A DNA stretch of 62,925 bases from Pseudomonadota bacterium (GTDB taxonomy: Bacteria > Pseudomonadota > Gammaproteobacteria > Burkholderiales > JAJZQI01): NCBI GenBank assembly GCA_021851875.1, contig JAJZQI010000015.1, forward strand, positions 1 to 62,925, given 5' to 3'. A program made the translations under genes and the position numbers. The notes under the pieces were generated by a model, which made no database searches, had not been told where the DNA came from, and saw only the letters and a program-made list of their open reading frames with translations. Shown here one piece after another: positions 9,186 through 19,670 of this stretch (position 1 is its first letter; every line of letters begins with the position of its first letter).

Positions 9186-10079
9186 TTAACGCCTGACTGC
9201 CGATTCTTCCAGCGTTTCTTCCAGGCTGTGCTGCGGGCGGAACGCCAGAAGCGTTTCCGCCCGCCGGCAGTTCAGCGTCAGTGTATGTTGCGCCCCATCC
9301 AGCCAGCCCGGTTCGGCGCCGGCGCCGAACCCTTTCCACGCCAGATAGAGCCAGAGCCGTGCCAGCCACAGGGGTATGCCCACTGCATGGGGATGCCGGC
9401 GGCGCACCAGGCTGCGGAAGTCGTAGGTTTGCGGCGCGGCCAGGTTGAACGGGCCGCTTGCATCGGCCAGCAGGGCCGCGACGATGGCGGTTGCCACGTC
9501 TTGTTCGTGAATGCATTGCAGCTGCGGCTGCGGTTCGGGCAGGCGCAGGAAGACCGGCAGCCGCAGGATGAACAGCAACAAGGGCTGGGCCTGGCGGCCC
9601 AGGATGATATGCGGCCGCAGCCGCACTGCGGCCGGCACATGCTGCGCCATCCAGAGCTCCAGCTCGGCCTTGTGCTCGCCGTAAAGAAATCCGCGTAGCG
9701 GCGCGAATGGCGCTTCTTCCTGCAGTAGCACGCCTTGGCCGTAGACCGATGCGCTGGACAGGTGGACGATTTTCACGCCCTTTTCGCGCGCCGCGGTGAA
9801 CAGCCGCTGGCTGGCGGTGACGTTGATTTCATGCATGTCGCGCGGCGAAGTGCGGCCGCGCAACACGACAAAAGCCAGGTGAATGACGGCGTCGACCGCG
9901 TCGAGCAGGGTCAGATCAAGCTGGCGGATGTCGCCGGTGCGGGCGCTGAACTTGGGATGGCTGAAGCGGCTGGGGCGAATGTCGAAGCCGATCACCGCCT
10001 CGATCTCGCGCCGGTTGCACAGCATGGGCAGCAATGGGGCCGCCAGATGGGCGGCGCTGCCGGTGACCAGAACGCGCAT
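9186..10079 (-). CDS. NAD-dependent epimerase/dehydratase (extended SDR), atypical glycine motif
   Basis: Rossmann-fold protein of 297 aa in the extended SDR superfamily, substrate unknown. It starts MRVLVTGSAAHLAAPLL, where the usual TGxxGxxG is reduced to TGSAAHLA: the second and third glycines are missing. The strand-2 Asp (GFDIRPSRF), the LTLLDAVDAVIHLAF segment, a Ser motif (VHLSSASVYG) and the YxxxK pair (YGEHKAELE) are all there. The fold and catalytic pair thus look intact but cofactor binding may differ. It follows the flavin oxidoreductase gene by 12 bases and probably shares its transcript. Confidence 0.75.
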   Translation of the reverse strand: MRVLVTGSAAHLAAPLLPMLCNRREIEAVIGFDIRPSRFSHPKFSARTGDIRQLDLTLLDAVDAVIHLAFVVLRGRTSPRDMHEINVTASQRLFTAAREKGVKIVHLSSASVYGQGVLLQEEAPFAPLRGFLYGEHKAELELWMAQHVPAAVRLRPHIILGRQAQPLLLFILRLPVFLRLPEPQPQLQCIHEQDVATAIVAALLADASGPFNLAAPQTYDFRSLVRRRHPHAVGIPLWLARLWLYLAWKGFGAGAEPGWLDGAQHTLTLNCRRAETLLAFRPQHSLEETLEESAVRR

Positions 10080-10091
10080 GTCGGCAGCCCT

Positions 10092-11144
10092 TTAATCCTG
10101 CATGACGGGGATGACTTCTTCCGCGATGCAGCGCAGCGATTCCTGTACCACTTCCGTATGGGCGCCGCCGGCGCCCACCGCCAGCAGCATATGGGTGACG
10201 CCGGCCGCCTGGAATTTGCGCAGCTGTTTCACGCAGTCTTCCGGTGTGCCGACCACCGCCATGCCGAACGTTTCCAGCAGGGTCAGGTTGATGCCCAGGC
10301 GCATCACTTCGCGGAAGCGCCCCAGTTCATGGAAATGCTCGTAACTGGGGTAGAGTTTTTCCAGCACCGGCAGGGTGGTCTTGTACAGTTCGTGATAGAA
10401 CCACGTCAGCGCCTGCTTGGCCACGTGCTTGGCCCGCTCGCGGTCCTTCAGGCAGACGATGCCGACAGTCATGCCGATGCGCGGCGGTTCTGTGCCGTTC
10501 CAGGCCTTCAGGTAGCTCTTGATGTCCTGTTTGTTCATGACCCAGGGCTTGAATGGCCCGGCCAACATGCCCAGTTGCTGTTCCGCCGCCCAGGAGAAAC
10601 TGTCCGGACTGACCGCCGCGCTCCACAGCGGCGGATGCGGTGTCTGCACGGTGTGCGGCAGGATGTCGATGTTGTCCAGTTGGTAGTGCTCGCCCATGAA
10701 GGTGACGGGCTGGCGGTTGAAACTGGCGCGCAGAATCTGCAGGCCTTCCGTCACTGCCGCGCGGGACGAGGCCATGTCGCGGCCGAATACCTTGAATTCC
10801 GGCGGCGAAAATCCGCGGCCGATGCCGACATCGAGCCGGCCCCGGCTGAGGATGTCCAGCGTCGCGACGCGCTCGGCCACATGCACCGGGTGATGCAGCG
10901 GCATGGGGATGATGCCGAAACCCAGGCGGATGCGTTTGGTGCGCTGCGACAGGGCGGCAAGGAACAGGTCGGGCTTGGACGAGTGCGAGTACTCGCGCAT
11001 GAAGTGGTGTTCCACCAGCCAGGCGCAGCGGTAGTTCAGCTCGTCGGCCAGGGTCAGTTCGTCCAGCGATTGGGCGAAGGCATCGGTTTCGCTGCGTTCG
11101 AGAAAGGCCGGGTTGGCAATTTCATAAAACAGGTCGAATTGCAT
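10092..11144 (-). CDS. LLM-class (luciferase-like) flavin-dependent oxidoreductase
   Basis: Predicted FMN- or F420-type TIM-barrel oxidoreductase of 350 aa. The opening MQFDLFYEIANPAF, the EHHFMREYSHSSKPDLFLAA segment, LGFGIIPMPLHHPVHVAE and GRLDVGIGRGFSPPEF are typical of bacterial luciferase-like monooxygenases. Substrate cannot be told from sequence. Members of this group act on alkanes, sulfonates, nitrilotriacetate or aldehydes. It heads a two-gene minus-strand unit with the SDR gene and diverges from mlaF across a 301-bp spacer. Confidence 0.82.
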   Translation of the reverse strand: MQFDLFYEIANPAFLERSETDAFAQSLDELTLADELNYRCAWLVEHHFMREYSHSSKPDLFLAALSQRTKRIRLGFGIIPMPLHHPVHVAERVATLDILSRGRLDVGIGRGFSPPEFKVFGRDMASSRAAVTEGLQILRASFNRQPVTFMGEHYQLDNIDILPHTVQTPHPPLWSAAVSPDSFSWAAEQQLGMLAGPFKPWVMNKQDIKSYLKAWNGTEPPRIGMTVGIVCLKDRERAKHVAKQALTWFYHELYKTTLPVLEKLYPSYEHFHELGRFREVMRLGINLTLLETFGMAVVGTPEDCVKQLRKFQAAGVTHMLLAVGAGGAHTEVVQESLRCIAEEVIPVMQD

Positions 11145-11445
11145 GGAGTTTGACCGGACGGCAAAAGCGCTATGATGCCAGTGAACCCAAAGTGCGGCAA
11201 ATGGCCGGGCTGTTCAGATAGCGGGGCGGATATCGGGTAATGCCGGGTGGGTGATGGCATTTCAGAGGCGACGGGTTGCCCGCTGGTTACATTCGGCGGC
11301 TTCCTTAAGACATCGTAAACCAATGATTATTTGTCTTGTAACGTCGTAACGCATAAAATGCCGGGAACTTTAGCGTCTGTCCGCAGGCCGGTACAATACC
11401 GGTGGCCTATACAACTGACAGTCATTTAACGGAACCGTCCGCATC
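11145..11445. other. Divergent intergenic region with a leader palindrome before mlaF
   Basis: These 301 bases hold no convincing gene. They separate the divergent flavin oxidoreductase and the long mlaF-to-tatC run, so promoters for both should lie here. A perfect inverted repeat CCGGTA-CAA-TACCGG is at 11388-11402, about 45 bases before mlaF. An AT-richer patch around 11318-11360 (TTGTCTTGTAACG, GCATAAAATG) may contain the mlaF promoter, but I cannot place -35 and -10 boxes with confidence. Confidence 0.6.
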
Positions 11446-12249
11446 TTGAATAATCTGGTAGAACTCAAGAACGTCAATTTTGCCTACGAAACCCGCTCTG
11501 TGCTCAAGGGACTCAATATGAAGATCCCCAAGGGTAAGGTCGTGGCCATCATGGGCGGCAGTGGTTGCGGTAAAACCACGCTGCTGCGCCTGATCGGCGG
11601 GCAGATTCGCGCCACCCAGGGCGAGGTGAACGTGGCCGGGCAGAATGTCGGTCAGCTCAATCGTGATGCCATGTACGACCTGCGCCGGCGCATGGGCATG
11701 CTGTTCCAGTTCGGCGCCTTGTTTACCGATCTGTCGGTGTACGAGAACGTGGCCTTTCAGATGCGCGAGCACACTGATCTGCCGGAAGAGATCATTCGCG
11801 ATCTGGTGCTGATGAAGCTGCATGCCGTGGGCCTGCGCGGTGCGCGCGACCTGATGCCGTCCGAGCTGTCCGGCGGCATGGCGCGGCGGGTGGCGCTGGC
11901 GCGCGCCATCGCGCTCGACCCGATGCTGATCATGTATGACGAACCGTTTGCCGGCCTGGACCCGATTTCGCTCGGCGTCACCGGCAACCTGATCCGTCGC
12001 CTCAACGATGCGCTGGGCGCGACCTCCATCGTGGTGACGCACGATGTGCAGGAATCGCTCAAGATTGTCGATTACGTCTACTTCATGTCCGAGGGCGTGA
12101 TCGTGGCGCAAGGCACGGCGGAAGAAATGAAAAAATCGGACATCCCCTACGTGCACCAGTTCGTCTGGGGTGAAATGGATGGCCCGGTGCCGTTCCATTA
12201 CGAAATGAACAAGACTTACGCGGAAGACATGGGGCTGGATCATGCTTGA
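11446..12249 (+). CDS. mlaF: Mla phospholipid transport ATPase MlaF
   Basis: ABC ATPase (267 aa) of the MlaFEDB inner-membrane complex, which moves phospholipids between the inner membrane and periplasmic MlaC to keep outer-membrane asymmetry. Walker A GGSGCGKTT, Q-loop LFQFGALF, signature LSGGMARR and Walker B LIMYDEPFAGLDP are present. The start codon is TTG (MNNLVELKNVNF); no ATG lies in a better position. The stop region overlaps mlaE by 8 bases. It is the first gene of the mlaFEDCB unit. Confidence 0.95.
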   Translation: MNNLVELKNVNFAYETRSVLKGLNMKIPKGKVVAIMGGSGCGKTTLLRLIGGQIRATQGEVNVAGQNVGQLNRDAMYDLRRRMGMLFQFGALFTDLSVYENVAFQMREHTDLPEEIIRDLVLMKLHAVGLRGARDLMPSELSGGMARRVALARAIALDPMLIMYDEPFAGLDPISLGVTGNLIRRLNDALGATSIVVTHDVQESLKIVDYVYFMSEGVIVAQGTAEEMKKSDIPYVHQFVWGEMDGPVPFHYEMNKTYAEDMGLDHA

Positions 12250-13036
12250 TCATCTTCTTCGGCCGCTGCGCAACATCGGCCATCGCGTGGTGAACAGCAT
12301 TTGGCGCCTGGGTTACGCTTCGCGTTTCTTCCTCATGACCCTGCTCAAGTCGGGCACCAGTTTTGCCCGCTTCAGTCTGATCATGCGCGAGATTTATTTC
12401 TCCGGCGTGCTGTCGCTGATCATTATCCTGGTGTCGGGCCTGTTCGTCGGCATGGTGCTGGGTTTGCAGGGTTACGAAACCTTGCAGAAATACGGCTCGG
12501 AAGAGGCGCTGGGCACGCTGGTGTCGCTTTCGCTGGTGCGCGAACTGGGGCCGGTGGTGGCGGCATTGCTGTTTGCCAGTCGGGCCGGCTCGGCGATCAC
12601 GGCCGAAATCGGTCTGATGAAGGCGACCGAGCAGATCGCCGCGATGGAAATGATGGCGGTCGATCCGATTGCCCGTATCATCGGCCCGCGTTTCTGGGGC
12701 GGGGTGCTTTCCATGCCGCTGTTGGCCGCCATGTTCAGCGCCATCGGCGTGTTCGGCGGCTACCTGGTCGGCGTGGTGCTGATCGGCGTGGATGACGGCG
12801 CCTTCTGGTCGCAGATGCAGGCCAATGTGGATTTCCGCAACGACATTCTCAACGGCGTGATCAAGAGTGTCGTGTTCGGTGTGGCGGTCACCGCCATTGC
12901 CGTGTTCGAAGGTTACGATGCCCCGCCGACGGCCGAGGGCGTGTCGGGAGCAACCACCCGGACCGTGGTGATGTCATCGCTGGCGGTGCTGGGGCTTGAT
13001 TTTATATTGACGGCATTCATGTTTAGAGGAATGTGA
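12242..13036 (+). CDS. mlaE: Mla permease MlaE
   Basis: Integral membrane permease (264 aa) of the MlaFEDB complex. About five hydrophobic helices are visible after an amphipathic N-terminus. Family hallmarks include LVRELGPVVAALLFASRAGSAITAEIG (cited in part as ELGPVVAALL), the contact region for MlaF, and EGYDAPPTAEGVS near residue 225. It overlaps mlaF by 8 bases and is followed 3 bases later by mlaD, so the subunits are translationally linked. Confidence 0.95.
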   Translation: MLDHLLRPLRNIGHRVVNSIWRLGYASRFFLMTLLKSGTSFARFSLIMREIYFSGVLSLIIILVSGLFVGMVLGLQGYETLQKYGSEEALGTLVSLSLVRELGPVVAALLFASRAGSAITAEIGLMKATEQIAAMEMMAVDPIARIIGPRFWGGVLSMPLLAAMFSAIGVFGGYLVGVVLIGVDDGAFWSQMQANVDFRNDILNGVIKSVVFGVAVTAIAVFEGYDAPPTAEGVSGATTRTVVMSSLAVLGLDFILTAFMFRGM

Positions 13037-13039
13037 TAG

Positions 13040-13516
13040 ATGGAACGGACTACCCTGGATCTGTGGGTCGGGATTTTTGTTGTGATCGGCATTGCCGCAT
13101 TACTGACGTTGGCCATGAAAGTGGGCAACCTGTCCACCTACAACAGCGACGCCACCTACACCGTGACGGCAGACTTCCAGAATATCGGCGGCCTCAAGGT
13201 CAAGGCGCCGGTTAAAAGCGCCGGCGTACTGGTTGGCCGGGTGAGCGGCATCGAATTCGACACCAAGCGTTTCGAGGCCGTTGTAACCTTATCGCTCGAC
13301 AAGCGTTATATGTTTCCCAAGGACACTTCGGCGTCCGTGCTGACGTCCGGCTTGCTGGGCGAACAGTATATCGGTCTGGATGCGGGTGGCGACGAGCAAA
13401 ACCTGCAGCAGGGCGACAAAATCAAACTGACCCAGTCGGCGGTGGTGCTGGAAAAACTGATCGGACAGTTTCTCTACAGCAAGGCGGCCGACGGCAGTGA
13501 CAAGGATGGCAAATGA
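13040..13516 (+). CDS. mlaD: Mla substrate-binding MCE protein MlaD
   Basis: Membrane-anchored MCE protein (158 aa) that forms the hexameric lipid channel on the periplasmic face of MlaFEDB. One N-terminal membrane helix (LWVGIFVVIGIAALLTLAM) is followed by a single MCE domain (about 38-118) with FQNIGGLKVKAPVKSAGVLV and LTSGLLGEQYIGL. It starts MERTTLDLWVG, typical of the family, and overlaps mlaC by 4 bases. Confidence 0.94.
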   Translation: MERTTLDLWVGIFVVIGIAALLTLAMKVGNLSTYNSDATYTVTADFQNIGGLKVKAPVKSAGVLVGRVSGIEFDTKRFEAVVTLSLDKRYMFPKDTSASVLTSGLLGEQYIGLDAGGDEQNLQQGDKIKLTQSAVVLEKLIGQFLYSKAADGSDKDGK

Positions 13517-14139
13517 TGCAATGGCGTAAACTGATTGCCGCACTGGTTCTTGCCGGCGCTTCCATGCTGGCGGCAGCCGATACCGTGGCGCCCGACGTGC
13601 TGGTGAAGAACACCACCCAGGAAGTGCTGGCTATTATCAAGCAGGACAAGGCGCTGCAGTCCGGCGACAAAAAGAAGATGAATGATCTGGTGGAAGCCAA
13701 GGTGCTGCCGCATTTTGATTTCACCCGCATGACCCGCCTGGCCGTGGGCAAGGCATGGCGTACCGCCACACCCGACCAGCAACAAGCGCTGGTGCGCGAA
13801 TTCCGTACCCTGCTGGTGCGCACCTATTCCAAGGCGATTTCCACTGCAATCAATACCAATGTCGACGTCAAACCGCTGCGCATGGCGGCCGGCGATACCG
13901 AAACCGTGGTGCGCACCGGCATTCAGCAGTCCGGTACGCAGCCGATTTCGGTTGACTACGTGGTGGAAAAGGATGGCGACACCTGGAAAGTGTTCGACGT
14001 GATCGTCGAGGGCGCCAGCCTGGTGACCACCTACCGCTCCAGCTTCAACGACGAAGTGACCAGGGGCGGCATTGACGGCTTGGTCAAGTCGCTGGTGCAG
14101 AAAAACCAGTCGGCCGATGCCCCGGTAGCGAAAAAATGA
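13513..14139 (+). CDS. mlaC: Periplasmic phospholipid carrier MlaC
   Basis: Soluble periplasmic lipid shuttle (208 aa) between the MlaA-porin complex and MlaFEDB. A Sec signal peptide is clear (LIAALVLAGASMLAAADT, cleaved near residue 22). The mature part has the MlaC/Ttg2 signature LPHFDFTRMTRLAVGKAWR and VEGASLVTTYRSSF. It overlaps mlaD and mlaB by 4 bases each. No mlaA is in the window, so the outer-membrane partner must be elsewhere. Confidence 0.94.
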   Translation: MMQWRKLIAALVLAGASMLAAADTVAPDVLVKNTTQEVLAIIKQDKALQSGDKKKMNDLVEAKVLPHFDFTRMTRLAVGKAWRTATPDQQQALVREFRTLLVRTYSKAISTAINTNVDVKPLRMAAGDTETVVRTGIQQSGTQPISVDYVVEKDGDTWKVFDVIVEGASLVTTYRSSFNDEVTRGGIDGLVKSLVQKNQSADAPVAKK

Positions 14140-14417
14140 TCGAGCAGCGCGGTGATGCTTTTTACGTTACCGGTCCGATGACCATTGCCACCTCGGCCAC
14201 CGTGCTGACCGAAGGACGCAAGCTGTTCGGGCGGCAGGGCGGCGTGCTCGATTTTGCCAGCGTGACCGAGCTCGATTCCTCGGCCGTCAGCGTGCTCATG
14301 CAGTGGCAGCGCGAAGCGCACCAGCAGGGCAGCCGGTTAGGCTGCCGCAATATTCCGGCCAACCTCAAGAATCTGGCCGCGCTGTACGGCGTGGCCGATA
14401 TGCTCGCGCTCAAGTGA
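14136..14417 (+). CDS. mlaB: Mla STAS-domain protein MlaB
   Basis: Small cytoplasmic STAS protein (93 aa) that binds MlaF and is needed for assembly and activity of the complex. The pattern FASVTELDSSAVSVLMQW contains the conserved Asp-Ser-Ser loop of STAS domains. It begins inside the mlaC stop (ATGA) and its own stop overlaps the GTG start of the next ABC gene. That continuous coupling supports one transcript. Confidence 0.9.
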   Translation: MIEQRGDAFYVTGPMTIATSATVLTEGRKLFGRQGGVLDFASVTELDSSAVSVLMQWQREAHQQGSRLGCRNIPANLKNLAALYGVADMLALK

Positions 14418-15331
14418 CCCAGCCGGCTATTCAAATCAGCCAGATCCGCAAGCGTTTTGGCGAACTGGAGGCTCTCAAGGGCGTCAGCCTGTCGGTTGAA
14501 CAGGGCGAGTTTTTTGCCCTGCTCGGTCCCAACGGTGCCGGCAAGACCACCCTGATCAGCATTCTTGCCGGCCTGACGCGCGCCGACTCCGGTGAAGCTC
14601 GCATCATGGGGCATGACGTGGTGCACGATTATCGGGCAGCGCGTCACGCGCTCGGCGTCGTGCCGCAGGAACTGGTGTTCGATCCCTTTTTTACCGTGCG
14701 TGAAACCCTGCGCATCCAGTCGGGCTATTACGGCGTGAAGAGCAACGACGGCTGGATCGATGAAATCCTGCACAACCTCGATCTGACCAACAAAGCCGAC
14801 ACCAACATGCGCAAGCTGTCCGGCGGCATGAAGCGGCGCGTGCTGGTGGCCCAGGCGCTGGTGCACAAGCCGCCGGTGATCGTGCTGGACGAGCCGACCG
14901 CCGGGGTCGATGTGGAATTGCGCCAGACCTTGTGGGCCTTCGTGCGCAAGCTCAACGAACAGGGTCATACCATCGTCCTCACCACGCACTACCTGGAGGA
15001 AGCGGAAGCTTTGTGCAGCCGGGTGGCCATGCTCAAACAGGGCGAAGTGGTGCTGCTCGATCGCACGGATAAATTGCTGGCGCAGCATGCCGAAAAGAAA
15101 GTGGCTCTCAAGCTGGTGCCCGATAGCCTGCCGCTTGCCTTGCAAGCGATGAAGTGCGGCGAGCAGCGGGGCGCGCACGTGCTGGCGCTGCAGGACTTTG
15201 CCCAACTGGATGGCGTGCTGGCCACGCTGCGTGAGAGCGGGGTGAGAATCGAGGACATGGAAGTGCTGACGCCGGACCTGGAAGATGTGTTCGTCAAAGT
15301 AATGCACGGCGAAGGCAGGGCGGTGGCATGA
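14414..15331 (+). CDS. ABC exporter ATPase, YadG-like
   Basis: ABC-2-type ATPase of 305 aa. Walker A GPNGAGKTT, signature LSGGMKRR and Walker B VIVLDEPTAGVD are visible in the first 200 residues; a small C-terminal extension follows. I choose the GTG at 14414, which overlaps the mlaB stop (GTGA) and gives MTQPAIQISQIRKRF. The in-frame ATG at 14303 lies inside mlaB and adds residues not seen in the family. It pairs with the permease that follows. Many betaproteobacteria have this pair between mla and murA; its cargo is unknown. Confidence 0.9.
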   Translation: MTQPAIQISQIRKRFGELEALKGVSLSVEQGEFFALLGPNGAGKTTLISILAGLTRADSGEARIMGHDVVHDYRAARHALGVVPQELVFDPFFTVRETLRIQSGYYGVKSNDGWIDEILHNLDLTNKADTNMRKLSGGMKRRVLVAQALVHKPPVIVLDEPTAGVDVELRQTLWAFVRKLNEQGHTIVLTTHYLEEAEALCSRVAMLKQGEVVLLDRTDKLLAQHAEKKVALKLVPDSLPLALQAMKCGEQRGAHVLALQDFAQLDGVLATLRESGVRIEDMEVLTPDLEDVFVKVMHGEGRAVA

Positions 15332-16086
15332 CGCCCGGCTTTCGCGCGCTGTTTTACAAGGAAATTTTGCGCTTTTACAAGGTCGCGTTCCAGACCGTGC
15401 TGGCGCCGGTCATTACCGCGCTGCTGTATCTGCTGATCTTTTCCCATGTGCTGGAAGAGCATGTGCAGGTGTACCCGGGAGTCAGCTATACGGCATTCCT
15501 GGTGCCCGGCCTGGTGATGATGTCGGTGCTGCAAAACGCTTTTGCCAACAGCTCATCCAGTCTGATTCAATCCAAGGTGACCGGCAGCATCATTTTCGTG
15601 CTGATGCCGCCCATCGCCTACAGCGAGTTTTTTCTCGCCTACGTGGCGGCCGCGGCGGTCAGGGGCGTCGCGGTGGGGGGCGGCGTGTTCGTGGTGACCC
15701 TGCTGTTTGCCTTGCCGCCCTTGCGTGAACCCCTGTGGTTGATCGTTTTTGCCTTGCTCGGCAGCGGTCTGCTGGGGGCGCTTGGGGTGGTGGCGGGCAT
15801 CTGGGCGGAAAAATTCGATCAGCTGGCGGCGTTCCAGAATTTTCTGATCATGCCGTTCACTTTCCTGTCGGGTGTGTTTTATTCGCTACATTCGCTGCCC
15901 CCCTTCTGGCAGGGCGTATCGCGCTTCAATCCGTTCTTTTACATGATCGACGGCTTCCGCTACGGCTTTTTCGGCGTCAGCGACGTGTCGCCCTGGTTAA
16001 GTCTGACCATTGTGCTGGTCTGCTTTTTCGCTTTATCATTGTTTACCCTACAATTGCTGAAGACCGGCTACAAGCTGCGTCACTAG
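15328..16086 (+). CDS. ABC-2 type permease, YadH-like
   Basis: Integral membrane subunit (252 aa) of the ABC exporter encoded with the preceding ATPase, which it overlaps by 4 bases. Six hydrophobic helices are visible, with ABC-2 landmarks PGLVMMSVLQNAFANSSSSL and FLSGVFYSLHSLPPFWQ near the last loop. It ends 8 bases before the BolA-family gene. Substrate unknown. Confidence 0.9.
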   Translation: MTPGFRALFYKEILRFYKVAFQTVLAPVITALLYLLIFSHVLEEHVQVYPGVSYTAFLVPGLVMMSVLQNAFANSSSSLIQSKVTGSIIFVLMPPIAYSEFFLAYVAAAAVRGVAVGGGVFVVTLLFALPPLREPLWLIVFALLGSGLLGALGVVAGIWAEKFDQLAAFQNFLIMPFTFLSGVFYSLHSLPPFWQGVSRFNPFFYMIDGFRYGFFGVSDVSPWLSLTIVLVCFFALSLFTLQLLKTGYKLRH

Positions 16087-16094
16087 AGAACGAA

Positions 16095-17632
<1,538 letters not shown>

Positions 17633-17705
17633 AAAACCGCCCGCTTGGCTCCACTTGACGGTAAAATGTCATTTTTCTGCAACCTATTGAAATAGGCTCT
17701 CAACC

Positions 17706-18362
17706 GTGATTACCCTTGCCCTCTCCAAGGGACGTATTTTCGAGGAAACCACGCCGCTGCTGGCTGCGGCCGGTATCACTCCGCTGGAAGACCCGGAAAA
17801 ATCCCGCAAGCTGATCATCCCCACCAACCGTGACGATGTACGCCTGGTGATCGTGCGCGCCTCGGATGTGCCGACCTATGTGCAATACGGCGCGGCGGAC
17901 ATCGGGGTGGCCGGCAGGGATGTGCTGGACGAGCATGGCGGCGCCGGTCTGTATCAGCCGCTGGATCTGCGCATCGCCCGCTGCCGCATGATGGTGGCCG
18001 TGCCGCAGGGTTACGAATACGAGCAGGCCGTGCGCCAGGGCGCCCGCATTCGCGTGGCGACCAAATACCTCAATACCGCGCGCGCCCACTTCGCCGCCAA
18101 GGGCGTGCATGTGGACCTGATCAAGCTGTACGGTTCCATGGAACTCGGTCCGCTGGTCGGGCTGTCCGATGCCATTGTCGACCTGGTGAGCAGCGGCGGT
18201 ACGCTCAAGGCCAACAATCTGGTGGCGGTGGAACACATTGCCGACATCAGTTCGCGTCTGGTGGTGAACCAGGCGGCACTGAAAATGAAACGTTCGTTGA
18301 TTCAGCCGATTATCGACAACTTTGCCGCTGCCGTTGAACGCATGGCGCAGGAGGAAAAGTAA
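17706..18362 (+). CDS. hisG: ATP phosphoribosyltransferase HisG, short form
   Basis: First enzyme of histidine synthesis: ATP plus PRPP gives phosphoribosyl-ATP. At 218 aa it is the short form without the C-terminal regulatory domain, so by family rule it needs the regulatory partner HisZ, which is not in this window. [18 protein letters not shown] and the PRPP loop [14 protein letters not shown] are visible. The gene begins 73 bases after murA and its stop overlaps hisD by one base. Confidence 0.96.
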   Translation: MITLALSKGRIFEETTPLLAAAGITPLEDPEKSRKLIIPTNRDDVRLVIVRASDVPTYVQYGAADIGVAGRDVLDEHGGAGLYQPLDLRIARCRMMVAVPQGYEYEQAVRQGARIRVATKYLNTARAHFAAKGVHVDLIKLYGSMELGPLVGLSDAIVDLVSSGGTLKANNLVAVEHIADISSRLVVNQAALKMKRSLIQPIIDNFAAAVERMAQEEK

Positions 18363-19666
18363 TGGCCACCATCCGCCGCATGAATTCCCAGGCTGCCGGT
18401 TTTCAGGCTGAACTCGCGGCCCTGCTGGCTTTTGAGGACGAGCAGGACGCCAGTATCGAAAACACCGTGGCGGCCATTCTGGCCGACGTGAAAAAACGCG
18501 GCGACGCCGCCGTGCTGGAATACACCCAGCGTTTCGATCGGCTGGAAGCGGCTTCCATGGCGGCGTTGGAATTACCCAAGGAAAAGCTGCAGGCGGCGCT
18601 GGACGGTCTGCCGCCCGAGCAACGCGGTGCCTTGTACGAAGCGGCCGACCGGGTGAAGCGTTACCACGAACGCCAGCTGCAGCACTCCTGGCACTACACC
18701 GAGGAAGACGGCACGCTGCTCGGCCAGCAGGTCACCGCGCTGGATCGCGTGGGTCTGTATGTGCCGGGCGGCAAGGCGGCCTATCCGTCGTCGGTGATCA
18801 TGAACGCCGTGCCGGCCAAGGTGGCGGGCGTGGCCGAGCTGATCATGGTGGTGCCGACACCGGGCGGCACGGTCAATCAGCTGGTGCTGGCGGCGGCGGC
18901 CGTGTGCGGCGTCGATCGCGTATTCACCATCGGCGGCGCCCAGGCTGTGGCGGCGCTCGCTTACGGCACGCAAACCGTCCCGCAGGTGGACAAGATCGTC
19001 GGCCCCGGCAATGCCTATGTGGCATCGGCCAAGCGCCGCGTGTTCGGCACGGTCGGTATCGACATGGTGGCCGGTCCGTCCGAGATCCTGGTGGTGTGCG
19101 ACGGCAAGACCGATCCCGACTGGATTGCCATGGACCTGTTCTCGCAGGCCGAGCACGACGAACTGGCGCAGTCGATTCTGCTGTCGCCCGATGCGGCTTT
19201 CCTCGACGCGGTGGAAAAGAGTATCGCCAGGCTGCTGGAAGAAATGCCGCGCAAGGAAGTCATCAGCACTTCGCTGACCCATCGCGGCGCGCTGATCCAG
19301 GTGCGGGATCTGACTGAAGCGGTGGAGATCGTCAACTTCATCGCGCCCGAGCATCTGGAACTGTCGGTGGCAGATCCGGAGCAGTGGGCGCGCAAGGTGC
19401 GCCACGCCGGCGCCATCTTCATGGGCCGCATGACCTGCGAGTCGCTGGGCGATTACTGTGCCGGTCCCAACCACGTGCTGCCGACCTCGCGCACCGCGCG
19501 TTTCTCGTCGCCGCTGGGAGTGTACGATTTCCAGAAGCGTTCCAGCCTGATCATGGTGTCGCCGGCCGGCGCTAACGTGCTGGGCAAGGTGGCCGCCACG
19601 CTCGCCTACGGCGAGGGGCTGCAGGCGCATGCGCGCTCCGCTGAATACCGTCTGTCGCGGGATTAA
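18362..19666 (+). CDS. hisD: Histidinol dehydrogenase HisD
   Basis: Zinc enzyme that oxidises L-histidinol to L-histidine in two NAD-dependent steps. Length 434 aa is normal. Landmarks: [34 protein letters not shown], the [14 protein letters not shown] zinc-site segment and [22 protein letters not shown]. It starts one base into the hisG stop and is followed 4 bases later by hisC. Confidence 0.97.
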   Translation: MATIRRMNSQAAGFQAELAALLAFEDEQDASIENTVAAILADVKKRGDAAVLEYTQRFDRLEAASMAALELPKEKLQAALDGLPPEQRGALYEAADRVKRYHERQLQHSWHYTEEDGTLLGQQVTALDRVGLYVPGGKAAYPSSVIMNAVPAKVAGVAELIMVVPTPGGTVNQLVLAAAAVCGVDRVFTIGGAQAVAALAYGTQTVPQVDKIVGPGNAYVASAKRRVFGTVGIDMVAGPSEILVVCDGKTDPDWIAMDLFSQAEHDELAQSILLSPDAAFLDAVEKSIARLLEEMPRKEVISTSLTHRGALIQVRDLTEAVEIVNFIAPEHLELSVADPEQWARKVRHAGAIFMGRMTCESLGDYCAGPNHVLPTSRTARFSSPLGVYDFQKRSSLIMVSPAGANVLGKVAATLAYGEGLQAHARSAEYRLSRD

Positions 19667-19670
19667 CTGC

